From the NCBI GenBank assembly GCA_050181465.1, contig JBFXDD010000005.1, positions 124,001-188,000 on the forward strand: DNA of 64,000 nt. The letters are read 5' to 3'. The notes beneath the pieces were generated by a model. It was not told the origin of the DNA, did no database searches, and was given only the letters and a program-made list of their open reading frames with translations. The DNA comes from JACRLW01 sp050181465 (GTDB lineage: Bacteria > Planctomycetota > UBA1135 > UBA2386). Both the position numbers and the translations under genes were made by a program. Position 1 is the first letter of the stretch. Every line of letters starts with the position of its first letter. Positions 26,719 through 35,112 of the stretch are shown piece after piece.

Positions 26719-27816
26719 ATGAAGATCCTCTGCGATCGGCAAGAGTTGCAGGATGCCTTCGCCGCTGTCAGTGGCATCCCGCCCGTCAAGAGCACCAAGA
26801 CGGTCCTCCAGAACGTCTTGCTGCGTGCCGAGCCCGAGCGTGTCGTGTTCCTCGCGACCGACAACGAGATGACCGCACGCGCCACGCTCCGGTCCGTGAA
26901 GGTATCGGAACCCGGCAGCATCCTGCTTCCCTGCCGAGAGACGAGTGCGCTGATTCGCGAACTGAGCGAGCCGACGGTCGCGATCAAGGCCAGTTCGGAC
27001 CGCTGTCGGATCGAGAGTGGTTCCGGTTCGTTCGATCTCCTGAGTGCGGATGTCGATCAGTTCCCGCCGGAGCCCAAGCTGCAGGCCGAAGTCGAACTCG
27101 AGGTTTCGATGAAGGACATCCTGCAGATGTATCGGCGAACGTCCTTCGCCTGCGCCAAGGAAGAGACTCGTTACGCCATCAACGGTGTGCTCATCGATTT
27201 CGTCGACGGCTGTCTTCGGATGGTCGGCACCGATGGTCGTCGCCTCGCCCTCGCCTACACCAACATCGCCACCCAGGCTCCGCGCATCCGAGCGGTGGTG
27301 CCGCTCCGCGCCCTGAATGCCTTGACCAAGGCGTTCGCCGACGACAGCGAAGCCATGTTGACGATCGGCATCGCGCGATCGCAGATTCGCTTCGAAGCGG
27401 CTGGGAACCTGCTGGTTTCGCAGTTGCTGGACAACCGATTCCCCGACTACGAGCAGGTCATTCCGAAGGCCGCGGAGACGGTCATCGAAGTGGACCGACA
27501 GGAACTGGAACGCAACCTCCGCCGCGTTGCGGTCCTCGCTTCGAACGACATCCGCATGGTCGCTCTCGAATTCGCCGACGGCAATCTCGACATGCGCGCG
27601 GAGAGTTCCAGCGTCGGCAAGGCCCATCTCACGATGGCTGTCGACATGAAGGGCAAGCCCGTCAAGATGGGATTCAACCCCGACTTCCTCATCGAAGCCC
27701 TGCGCGTCTCCGAGTTGGACACGATTCGTATCGACGTCGTCGACGGTTCGGTTCCGATCAAGTGCGCGCTCGGTGAGTCCTATAGCTACATCCTCATGCC
27801 GATCGGCGCGTCGTGA
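26719..27816 (+). CDS. dnaN: DNA polymerase III beta subunit (sliding clamp)
   Basis: 366 residues, the usual clamp length, with three repeated clamp domains. Starts MKILCDRQELQDAFAAVSG and ends with the conserved SYSYILMPIGAS (family ends xxYxxMPMRx). Other family sequence: LLPCRETSALIRELSEPTV, EETRYAINGVLIDF and GTDGRRLALA. The clamp encircles DNA and tethers the replicative polymerase and many repair enzymes. The ATG at 26719 was chosen because the upstream frame is Arg/Ser-rich and non-homologous. It is the first gene of a tight cluster: its TGA overlaps the GTG of dciA. Confidence 0.97.
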   Translation: MKILCDRQELQDAFAAVSGIPPVKSTKTVLQNVLLRAEPERVVFLATDNEMTARATLRSVKVSEPGSILLPCRETSALIRELSEPTVAIKASSDRCRIESGSGSFDLLSADVDQFPPEPKLQAEVELEVSMKDILQMYRRTSFACAKEETRYAINGVLIDFVDGCLRMVGTDGRRLALAYTNIATQAPRIRAVVPLRALNALTKAFADDSEAMLTIGIARSQIRFEAAGNLLVSQLLDNRFPDYEQVIPKAAETVIEVDRQELERNLRRVAVLASNDIRMVALEFADGNLDMRAESSSVGKAHLTMAVDMKGKPVKMGFNPDFLIEALRVSELDTIRIDVVDGSVPIKCALGESYSYILMPIGAS

Positions 27817-28115
27817 GCCAACCCAAGCACGTTGGTCAAGATCTTCGTGCGCTTCTGCGTGAAGCCGGCTCTCGAGCGGGACATGGCCGGATTCGAACGG
27901 CCGTGGACCAGGTGCTTGGTCCGGATCTCGCCGAGTGCGTACAGGTTGCCGGATTCCGTCGCGGTGTCCTGACTCTCGAAGTGGAGTCGCCGGCACTCCT
28001 GGCAGAACTTCGCGGCTTTCGGTGTGAAGACATTCGAGTTGCGTGTAACGCGCTGAACGACAAAGAACAGATCACCCGCATCGTCTTTCGAATGCGGGGT
28101 ACGACACATGCCTGA
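27813..28115 (+). CDS. dciA: DciA-like helicase operator (DUF721)
   Basis: 100 residues of the DUF721 (KH-like) domain: ALLREAGSRAGHGRIRTAVD, QVLGPDLAECVQVAGFRRGV and LTLEVESPALLAELRGF. The pattern W/V-x-x-V-x-G-x-x-L-A...S-x-x-W/LL-x-x-L is the DciA signature. DciA loads or activates the replicative helicase DnaB in bacteria that lack DnaC/DnaI. It begins on GTG overlapping the dnaN stop (GTGA) and overlaps gyrB by eight bases, so the three are co-translated. This fits a replication operon lacking recF, whose usual position next to dnaN it occupies. Confidence 0.85.
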   Translation: MSQPKHVGQDLRALLREAGSRAGHGRIRTAVDQVLGPDLAECVQVAGFRRGVLTLEVESPALLAELRGFRCEDIRVACNALNDKEQITRIVFRMRGTTHA

Positions 28116-30561
28116 GAAGAAGAAGCAGAACTACGACGCCAGTTCCATCAAGGTCTTGGAGGGACTCGAGGCAGTCCGCACGCGACCGGCGATGTACATC
28201 GGCGATGTCGGTCCCAAAGGTCTCCACCACCTCGTCTGGGAAGTGGTCGACAATTCGGTCGATGAGGCGCTCGCCGATCGATGTTCACGAATCGACGTTC
28301 GAGTACACGCCGATGGTTCGTGCTCCGTGCGCGACAACGGTCGCGGCATTCCCGTCGACATGCATGAGACGGGTATGCCGGCGCTCGAGGTCATCATGAC
28401 CAAGCTCCATGCCGGCGGTAAGTTCGACAAGGACTCCTACAAGGTGTCCGGTGGACTGCACGGCGTCGGCGTCTCGGTGGTGAACGCGCTGTCGGAATGG
28501 CTCGAGGTCGAAGTCTTCCGCGATGGCAAGGTCCATCAGATGACCTTTGCCCGCGGGCGTCCGACCTCGACCTTGAAGGTGATCGGCGACACCACGGAGA
28601 CCGGCACCATGGTGCGGTTCCGGGCCGATTCGGCGGTGATGGAGACGACCGAGCTCAGCTACGAGGTGATGCGCAAGCGTCTCCGCGAGTTGGCGTACCT
28701 CATGGGCACGCGCCAACTGCGACTCTCGCTGACCGACGAGCGGAACGGACAGAGCGAAGAGTTCTTCTTCCCCGAAGGTCTGCGGCAGTTCGTGGCCGAT
28801 CTCAACGAAGGCAAGACCGCGATCCACAAGGACGTCATCTACCTGAGCGGCTCGAGCTCCTTGCCGGAGAGTCCCGAACGCGTCTACGAGGTCGAACTCT
28901 CGATGGCCTACAACGATGGCTACAACGAGTCCGTTCTCACGTTCGTGAACAACATCAACACTCTCGAGGGTGGAACGCATCTCATCGGTTTCAGGACCGC
29001 GCTCACGCGAGCGCTGAACAACTACGCGAAGTCCGAGAACCTGATGAAGGCGAAGGACACGTTGCCCACGGGGGACGACTTCCGCGAGGGCCTCAGTGCG
29101 GTGTTGTCGATCAAGGTTCCCGATCCGCAGTTCGAGAGTCAGACCAAGATCAAGCTCGGCAATCGCGAGGTTCAAGGCATCGTGGAGACCATCGTCGGTG
29201 ATGGGCTACGAACCTTCTTCGAGGAGAAGCCGGCTGTCCCCAAGTCGATCTTCAACAAGGCGATGGAAGCCAAACGCGCGCGCGAGGCAGCGCGCAAGGC
29301 CCGAGAGCTGGTTCGACGGAAGTCGGCTCTCGAGGGGATCGGCCTCCCGGCGAAGTTGGCCGACTGTCAGAAGGGAACCAGTCCGGAAGATGCCGAACTG
29401 TTCCTCGTGGAAGGTGACTCCGCAGGTGGAACCGCGAAGCAGGGTCGGGCTCCGAACCAAGCCATTCTTCCACTTCGCGGCAAGATCCTGAACGTCGAGA
29501 AAGCGCCGCTCGACAGCATTCTCGATCACGAAGAGATCCAGACGATCGTCTCGGCGATCGGCACCGGCTTCGTCGGTGAGGAGTTCGAACCGCAGAAGAT
29601 GCGGTACGGCAAGATCATCATCATGACCGATGCCGATGTGGACGGCAGCCACATTCGCACGCTGCTCCTGACGTTGTTCTATCGGAAGATGCCGGACCTC
29701 GTGCATCAGGGGTACGTCTACGTCGCGCAACCGCCGCTCTACCGAATCGCCAAGGGGAAGTCGTATCGCTACGTCGTCAACGACCTCGATCGTCAGCGCG
29801 TTCTGACGGAGTTCGGCCTTGGGAACACCAAGCTCGTGATCCGGGATTCGCGCGGAGAGCGGGAACTCCGCGAGCAGCAGTTGCAGCGGCTTCTGGTGTT
29901 GCTTGCCAGGCTCAGCGAGTACGAGTCGCAGTTGCCGCGCGAAGCGGCGGTTCCGTTCTCAGCGTTTCTTGCCGAGGCGAGGGCCCCAGGGATGGAGCTT
30001 CCGACTCACTGGGTGGTGCAGAACGGTGAAGGTCGCTTCGTCGACACGATCGCGCAGAAGGATGCCATTCTCGAGGGACTGCGAGCGCAGAATGGATCGC
30101 TGCGGGTCTACGAGGGTCCGGAGTCCGGCTTCAAGCGTGAAGAAGCGGACATCGAGGTCTTCGCGCTGCACATCCAAGAGCATGTGTCGCAGCTCCTCTT
30201 GCAGCTTCTCGAGCTCGGTCTCTTGCCGGAGTCGTTCCGTGGTATCGAGAACCAGGTCTTCGTCGTCGACACGGGCAAGGAGCGCACGGAGTTCACCATG
30301 CTTGGTGAAGCCGCCGCTCGCGTTCGACAGGAGTGCGAGTCTTCGGTCGACATCCAGCGTTACAAGGGTCTCGGCGAGATGAACGGCTCGCAGCTCTACG
30401 AGTCGACGATGGACCCAGCCCGTCGCAAGCTCTACCGGGTGACCATCAACGACCTAGTCGATACTGACCGCATCTTCACGGTGTTGATGGGGCCCAATGT
30501 GGAACCCCGTCGTGAGTTCATCGAGAAGCACGCCCTCGAAGCGACCAATATCGACATCTGA
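28108..30561 (+). CDS. gyrB: DNA gyrase subunit B
   Basis: 817 residues. GHKL ATPase domain: Glu45 in VWEVVDNSVDEAL, DNGRGIPVD, GGLHGVGVSVVNALS. Transducer with the usual basic region. TOPRIM domain: VEGDSAGGTAKQGR at ~434-447 and DADVDGSHIRTLL at ~508-520, with the C-terminal QRYKGLGEMN. It makes the ATPase half of gyrase, which introduces negative supercoils. Compared with the ~640-residue form it carries an insert of roughly 170 residues between TOPRIM and the tail, as in enterobacterial GyrB, here rich in Glu and Leu (LLVLLARLSEYESQL). Third gene of the dnaN-dciA-gyrB cluster. Confidence 0.97.
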   Translation: MPEKKKQNYDASSIKVLEGLEAVRTRPAMYIGDVGPKGLHHLVWEVVDNSVDEALADRCSRIDVRVHADGSCSVRDNGRGIPVDMHETGMPALEVIMTKLHAGGKFDKDSYKVSGGLHGVGVSVVNALSEWLEVEVFRDGKVHQMTFARGRPTSTLKVIGDTTETGTMVRFRADSAVMETTELSYEVMRKRLRELAYLMGTRQLRLSLTDERNGQSEEFFFPEGLRQFVADLNEGKTAIHKDVIYLSGSSSLPESPERVYEVELSMAYNDGYNESVLTFVNNINTLEGGTHLIGFRTALTRALNNYAKSENLMKAKDTLPTGDDFREGLSAVLSIKVPDPQFESQTKIKLGNREVQGIVETIVGDGLRTFFEEKPAVPKSIFNKAMEAKRAREAARKARELVRRKSALEGIGLPAKLADCQKGTSPEDAELFLVEGDSAGGTAKQGRAPNQAILPLRGKILNVEKAPLDSILDHEEIQTIVSAIGTGFVGEEFEPQKMRYGKIIIMTDADVDGSHIRTLLLTLFYRKMPDLVHQGYVYVAQPPLYRIAKGKSYRYVVNDLDRQRVLTEFGLGNTKLVIRDSRGERELREQQLQRLLVLLARLSEYESQLPREAAVPFSAFLAEARAPGMELPTHWVVQNGEGRFVDTIAQKDAILEGLRAQNGSLRVYEGPESGFKREEADIEVFALHIQEHVSQLLLQLLELGLLPESFRGIENQVFVVDTGKERTEFTMLGEAAARVRQECESSVDIQRYKGLGEMNGSQLYESTMDPARRKLYRVTINDLVDTDRIFTVLMGPNVEPRREFIEKHALEATNIDI

Positions 30562-30595
30562 TCGATACTGACCGAGCGACCCAAGACGCCGAACC

Positions 30596-32056
30596 ATGGA
30601 CCGATTCCGACAGGCCTTCGGTATCGCGACGATCGTCGCCGCGATCGCGCTCGGCGCGTGGTTCTTTCGTCTCTTGGCAGACGACGGCAAGTCGGGACTC
30701 TTCGAACTGCGGATCGAGTTTCGCGACGTTCGCGGACTCAAGTCCGGCGCTGATGTTCGGTACCGCGGAGTTCGCGTCGGCACGGTGACGAGCGTTTCGA
30801 TCGGACTCGACGGCGAGAAGGGTGTGGTCTCCCTGCTGCTCGAACCCGATGGCTCTCGACTCGCGCGGCAGGCGAGTCGCTTCTGGGTCGTCGTCCCTCG
30901 CTTCGGCGGCCTCACATCGGGCGCGACCGGGCTCGACACCCTCGTGCGCGACGCCTACGTAGCGTTCCTCACCGAGGAGATCGAATCGCCGGAACTCGCG
31001 GCCGGCAGCCTGCTCGCCGGGCTCGAGCGTCCGCCGGTCGACCGAGCCATGGCGGACCTCGATCCTATCGAACGCGGCGACTTGCTGATGACGCTCCTCG
31101 TTCTCGAGAACGGCGGCATCGATGCCGGCGCATCCATTCAGTTTCGAGGGATCTCCGTGGGCGAGGTGCGGCGCGTCGAACTCGCGTCGACCGGAACACA
31201 CGTCGAACTCACGCTGCGAATTCGCGAACGATTCCGTACGACGGTCACGGACAAGACCAGCTTCTGGGTCGCCAAGCCACGCGTGTCGGGTGCCTTGCTG
31301 CGCGGCATCTCGTTGGACGATGTCGGCGCCTTGCTCAGCCCGTTCATCGGCTACCACAACCAGGACGAGCGCGGTGTGCCCGTTCCGGACGGCTATCGAG
31401 CGGTCGCGCGGGAGGAACGGCCCGACACCTCGGCCAGCGAGATCCCGGCCAGCGCTCGCGAGCAGCCGCCGACACAACCGCGACTCGCGTCGGGCGAGGT
31501 CATCGCCGTCGAAGTGATCTACGAGTGCACCGAGGAGGACTGGCTGAGTCCGAACGACGAGGAGAAGCGACGCGGCTCTGGCGTGATGTTCGTCGATTCT
31601 CAGGGTCGCACGGCGGTGTTGACGGTGCGCAGCCTCTGTGACGGTGCCTCGTTCATGGCCGACACCTTCGGTGGTGTCGAGATCAAGAGTGAGGCGATTC
31701 GCGTGGTGGTCCCGAAGGTCGGCGTGTTTCGAGCCGGCCGCACCTGGATCGACCCGGCGGGCGGGGAGCTCGCGTTGCTGATCCTGGACGGCGTCCCACC
31801 CGACCTCCCGGCGACCTTGTCCTCCGCGATGGAGTTCGAGGCCGACGTCGACACTGCGGACGGGTTCTTGATCGCCGGTGCCGAACATCCTGCAACGCTC
31901 ACCAACGGACTACCCTCGTTGGCGGATGCCCGCGGCGGGATCCTCGTGCGTGGCGGGACCGTGGTCGGACTCGTGGGCCGAAGCACGTCGGATGCTGCCA
32001 AGCCGGCGCGAATCGCCCTGAGTTCGGTTCCGGCCGGGCTGAGGCCGCGGCCGTGA
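30596..32056 (+). CDS. Two-MCE-domain lipid-transport protein (MlaD/PqiB-like) with degenerate trypsin-like C-terminus
   Basis: 486 residues. An N-terminal hydrophobic anchor (FGIATIVAAIALGAWFFRLL) is followed by MCE domain 1 (FRDVRGLKSGADVRYRGVRV, ~38-130) and MCE domain 2 (NGGIDAGASIQFRGISVGEV, ~165-260). Such proteins form hexameric rings that carry lipids across the periplasm. Residues ~300-480 read like a trypsin-fold beta-barrel: GSGVMFVDSQGRTAVLTV, GELALLILDGVPPDLP, ARGGILVRGGTVVGLVG. The catalytic His, Asp and Ser positions are not conserved, so it is probably structural. Its last codons overlap the ATPase-permease gene as GTGA, giving a two-gene lipid transporter. Confidence 0.82.
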   Translation: MDRFRQAFGIATIVAAIALGAWFFRLLADDGKSGLFELRIEFRDVRGLKSGADVRYRGVRVGTVTSVSIGLDGEKGVVSLLLEPDGSRLARQASRFWVVVPRFGGLTSGATGLDTLVRDAYVAFLTEEIESPELAAGSLLAGLERPPVDRAMADLDPIERGDLLMTLLVLENGGIDAGASIQFRGISVGEVRRVELASTGTHVELTLRIRERFRTTVTDKTSFWVAKPRVSGALLRGISLDDVGALLSPFIGYHNQDERGVPVPDGYRAVAREERPDTSASEIPASAREQPPTQPRLASGEVIAVEVIYECTEEDWLSPNDEEKRRGSGVMFVDSQGRTAVLTVRSLCDGASFMADTFGGVEIKSEAIRVVVPKVGVFRAGRTWIDPAGGELALLILDGVPPDLPATLSSAMEFEADVDTADGFLIAGAEHPATLTNGLPSLADARGGILVRGGTVVGLVGRSTSDAAKPARIALSSVPAGLRPRP

Positions 32057-33570
32057 GCGATTCCTCGCCGTCGCTCGCGATCGAACTTCGCGACTTCGGC
32101 CTCGCCTACCGAGGACGGGCCAAGGAGCGGATCGTCTTCGTCGACGTCGATCTGAGCATTCCCTCCGGGTCCTTCCTTCTGCTCGTCGGCGAGAGCGGCT
32201 CGGGTAAGTCCACGCTGCTCCGCCTGTTGTGCGGGCTGTGGGAGAGTCGCGAGCCCGCTCCGCGAGTACGCGGCAGCGTGCGGGTGCTCGGCGAGAACGT
32301 CGGCGTGCACTATCCGCGTCGCCTCCGTGGTCAGGTGCAGGCGGTTCTGCAGGACGAGGGTCTGCTCGACGAACTTTCCCCGCGCGGCAACGTGGAACTC
32401 GCACTTCGCGTCGCGAAGCGATCGCCGACGCTCGCACTTGGCTTGCTCGCCCAGGTGGGCCTCGAACATCCTCCAGAACGCGTTCACGAACTGTCCGGCG
32501 GCATGCGAAAGCGCGTGGCGGTCGCACGGGCGCTCGGCGGTGGCCCGAGACTCTTGTTCTTCGATGAGCCGACGGCCGGACTCGATGCCGAATCGGCGCG
32601 CGCGATCGCGACGTTGTTGGTCGACACGCATCGTTCGACTGCGGGGGCCCGTACGACGATCGTGATCACGCATGACCTGAGAGCCTTCGAGGGCCTGCAC
32701 GACGGAGTCCTCCACATCGATCCCGACTCGAAGTCGCTGCGATGGATTCCACCCGGAGAGCCGATCGTGGACGACGATCGGGACGTGGAGATCGAGGCGA
32801 CCGTGGAGCCGCTCTTCGATCTCCGCGGTCTGCAAACGCTGCTCTACGGCGCGGCTGACTTCGGGGCGACGATCGGCAACGCGATCTGGCGGATCGTGCC
32901 GCGATGGCCCGAACTCGCTGCCGGAACCATTCGTCGCTACATCATCGAAGCTGCCGTCTTCGTCGTCATTGGGTGCGCGACCGTCGGCGGACTCGCGATG
33001 TTCTTCGCGCTGCGGAACAATCCGCTCGAAGGAGCCTTCACCGGAGCGCTGATCACCGGATCGGGGACCGTTCTCGTCGCGGTGCTCATCCCGCTCCTCG
33101 CCGGATTCTTCTTCACCGCGCGCGTCGCCGCCGGCGCGGCTGCGCGACTCGGAACGATGAAGCGCACCGGCCAGATCGATGCGCTACGCATGATGGGGAT
33201 CCGGCCGGTCGACTACTTGTTGATCCCGCTGCTCTGGGGTGTCTGTGTTGCACTGCCGATCGTCACTGCCTGCGGAGTCGTCTTTGCGGGACTGGCATCA
33301 CTCTTCGCAGCACAACTCGTGAGCGGAATCTCGGCGTACGGATGGGCACGAGCCTTCATCGTGGAACTCGATCGAGGCGACATTCGTTTTGTTGCCTACA
33401 AGGCCCTGATCTCGGGCTTCCTCGTGGCCATCGTCACCTATTTCTTGGCCACGGGCCCGAAGCGGTCCGGTCTCGATGTGGGACGAGCGGTCAACGGCAG
33501 CATCGTGTTCGGGATGACCGCGGTCTTGCTGGTGCACGCCGCTCTGATCCTCCTGCATTACGCGCGCTAA
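32053..33570 (+). CDS. Fused lipid-transport ABC ATPase and permease (MlaF-MlaE type)
   Basis: 505 residues. Residues ~1-240 form an ABC ATPase: Walker A GESGSGKSTLL, signature LSGGMRKRVAVARAL, Walker B RLLFFDEPTAGLD, switch His in VITHDL. Residues ~290-505 are an MlaE-type permease with five to six hydrophobic segments and the family core FFFTARVAAGAAARLGTMKR plus TGQIDALRMMGIRPVDYL. The pair moves phospholipids between membranes together with the MCE protein encoded just upstream. In most species MlaF and MlaE are separate; here they are one chain. The GTG start overlaps the preceding stop. Its stop TAA lies in the first bases of repeat copy D. Confidence 0.9.
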   Translation: MSDSSPSLAIELRDFGLAYRGRAKERIVFVDVDLSIPSGSFLLLVGESGSGKSTLLRLLCGLWESREPAPRVRGSVRVLGENVGVHYPRRLRGQVQAVLQDEGLLDELSPRGNVELALRVAKRSPTLALGLLAQVGLEHPPERVHELSGGMRKRVAVARALGGGPRLLFFDEPTAGLDAESARAIATLLVDTHRSTAGARTTIVITHDLRAFEGLHDGVLHIDPDSKSLRWIPPGEPIVDDDRDVEIEATVEPLFDLRGLQTLLYGAADFGATIGNAIWRIVPRWPELAAGTIRRYIIEAAVFVVIGCATVGGLAMFFALRNNPLEGAFTGALITGSGTVLVAVLIPLLAGFFFTARVAAGAAARLGTMKRTGQIDALRMMGIRPVDYLLIPLLWGVCVALPIVTACGVVFAGLASLFAAQLVSGISAYGWARAFIVELDRGDIRFVAYKALISGFLVAIVTYFLATGPKRSGLDVGRAVNGSIVFGMTAVLLVHAALILLHYAR

Positions 33571-33662
33571 CCCGGAATCCTCGTGAACGTCGTCGCGAGA
33601 TCGACGCAGCCGGGCGCGAGTTGCGGCGATCGCAGCAGGCGTTCACGAGTGATCCGGGCCAG
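33567..33662. repeat. Dispersed palindromic element, copy D (short form, 96 bp)
   Basis: CTAA (33567-33570) to CCAG (33659-33662). Left CCCGGAATCCTCGTGAACGT, right GGCGTTCACGAGTGATCCGG. Inner arms GTCGCGAGATCGACGCAG and TTGCGGCGATCGCAGCAG pair as part of one long hairpin. The upstream gene's TAA stop is the element's first TAA. Confidence 0.87.
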
Positions 33663-33795
33663 TCGACCTCCTCGTCCAGGCGGGCTCGACCGATTGTCGA
33701 GTTCTGCGGCAGAGTGGCACGACGGACCGTCGCCGCCGAGTACATCGACCTGGTCGCATTCAAGTCCCCGATCCGATCGCGTCGATCCGTTCCCC

Positions 33796-34383
33796 GTGAA
33801 GGGCATCGAAAAGCTCACCCCGATTCGACTCGCGGAAGTCCTCACCCAACGTGGACTCGTCCCGAACGAGACGATCACCGATGCGCTGTACTCCCAGGAC
33901 CGCTACGGCGAGTCCTTCTCGGAGGTCTTGGTCAGCAGTGGTCAGATCAACGAATGGGACCTGGCGAAGGTGGTCGTCGAAGTCTTCGGCATCCCGTTCA
34001 TGATGGCGAGTTCGTACGACATCACGAAGGAGGCGCAGTCCGCCATCCCGAAGGAGTTGTTGTTCCGCCACATGGTGGTGCCGCTGGATCGCTTGGGCAA
34101 CGTCGTCACCGTGACGATGCCGATCCTCACGCCGTTCGACGTGCTCGGAAAGATCGGTCGCGAATCCGGCTGCGAGATCTATCCGTTCGTCGGCTTGATC
34201 GGGGAGAACCGCAAGGTCTTGGCCAACATCTACTCCGACTATGAGGACTGGCGACTCGAGCAGGAGAAGAAGCGCGAGGAACTCCGCAAGTCGCGATCGA
34301 ATCGGAAGGAGCGCGGCGGAGACTGGATGTCGATGTTCGACTCCGCCGACGAGCAGGTTCGCAAAGACCGCCGCGATCCCTGA
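33796..34383 (+). CDS. Stand-alone MshEN/GspE-N-domain protein
   Basis: 195 residues from GTG. Residues ~8-145 match the N-terminal MshEN-type domain of type II secretion and pilus ATPases: RLAEVLTQRGLVPNETITDA, SFSEVLVSSGQINEWDLAKV, FGIPFMMASSYDITKEAQSA, IPKELLFRHMVVPLDRLGNV. This domain binds cyclic di-GMP in MshE. The tail is charged and coiled-coil-like (WRLEQEKKREELRKSRSNRK). No ATPase domain follows, so it may be a separate regulator. The GTG at 33796 is chosen; the frame open from 33583 runs back through repeat D. Confidence 0.72.
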   Translation: MKGIEKLTPIRLAEVLTQRGLVPNETITDALYSQDRYGESFSEVLVSSGQINEWDLAKVVVEVFGIPFMMASSYDITKEAQSAIPKELLFRHMVVPLDRLGNVVTVTMPILTPFDVLGKIGRESGCEIYPFVGLIGENRKVLANIYSDYEDWRLEQEKKREELRKSRSNRKERGGDWMSMFDSADEQVRKDRRDP

Positions 34384-34396
34384 GTTCGATCAGTCG

Positions 34397-34489
34397 CTAG
34401 CCCGGATGACTCGTGAACGTCGTCGCGAGATCGCCGCCGGGCGCGAGTTGCGGCGATCGCAGCAGACGGTCACGAATGATCCGGGCTAG
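34397..34489. repeat. Dispersed palindromic element, copy E (short form, 93 bp, best ends)
   Basis: CTAG to CTAG. The terminal arms agree at 22 of 25 positions: left CTAGCCCGGATGACTCGTGA, right reverse complement CTAGCCCGGATCATTCGTGA. Inner arms extend the hairpin to about 40 bp around a ~12-base loop. It lies between convergent genes, and the TatA/B-like gene stops inside it (34470-34472). Confidence 0.9.
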
Positions 34490-34988
34490 GGGTTTGCGGG
34501 TCCGCCTCTGCGGCCGAGCCCGTCACCGAGGCGCGCCGCTCCCGTTCACCAGCAGGTTCGTCGGTCGCGTGGTCGGTCGTCGACTCGTGCCCTTCGACGG
34601 CGGCGCGCTCCGCGGCCAAGCGTTGCGACTCTGCCTCGATGACCGCTTGGTGGTCGTCGCCTGGGTCGCGATCGTCGGGGTGTTCCGGATGATCGTCGGC
34701 CATCACGTGATCGACCAGGCGCTTGGGATCCAGCGCCTGCCGCGGCGCATCCAATGCACTGCGCATGTCGCGCATGCCGGACCGCACCTCGCGCAGGCTC
34801 TCGTCACGATCCAGTTCGCGCCGGAAGTCATCGAATCCCCGGCGTAGGTTCGCCACGGTGCGCCCGACTTGCCGCCCGACCTCCGGAAGTCGCCTCCCGT
34901 AGATCATGATCCCCACGAAGAGGATCATCACCCACTCGCCGGTGCTCGGCATGCTGAGGAAGGCGAGGGGTAGGGGGAGTGAAGTCAC
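34470..34988 (-). CDS. TatA/TatB-like twin-arginine translocase component
   Basis: 172 residues. A single N-terminal transmembrane helix (TGEWVMILFVGIMIYGRRLP) with the short hinge and amphipathic helix (EVGRQVGRTVANLRRGFDDF) is the TatA/B topology. A long charged cytoplasmic tail follows, with Glu, Ala and Asp runs. TatA/B subunits form the pore and receptor for folded, twin-arginine proteins. The length favours TatB or a TatA with a long tail. The final residues (PSPDHS) and the TGA stop are encoded by the end of repeat copy E, so the tail's end comes from the element. No tatC nearby. Confidence 0.75.
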   Translation of the reverse strand: MTSLPLPLAFLSMPSTGEWVMILFVGIMIYGRRLPEVGRQVGRTVANLRRGFDDFRRELDRDESLREVRSGMRDMRSALDAPRQALDPKRLVDHVMADDHPEHPDDRDPGDDHQAVIEAESQRLAAERAAVEGHESTTDHATDEPAGERERRASVTGSAAEADPQTPSPDHS

Positions 34989-35112
34989 GACGGTTCATCG
35001 TCGGCTGCCGTTGCCGTGTGTCAACCGGGCGGGCGGGTCGCTAACCTGTTCGGCCCCAATGTCCGCCCGCGCACCATTCCGGTTCGCGCGTACCGGCGGA
35101 ACCTGATCGCCC

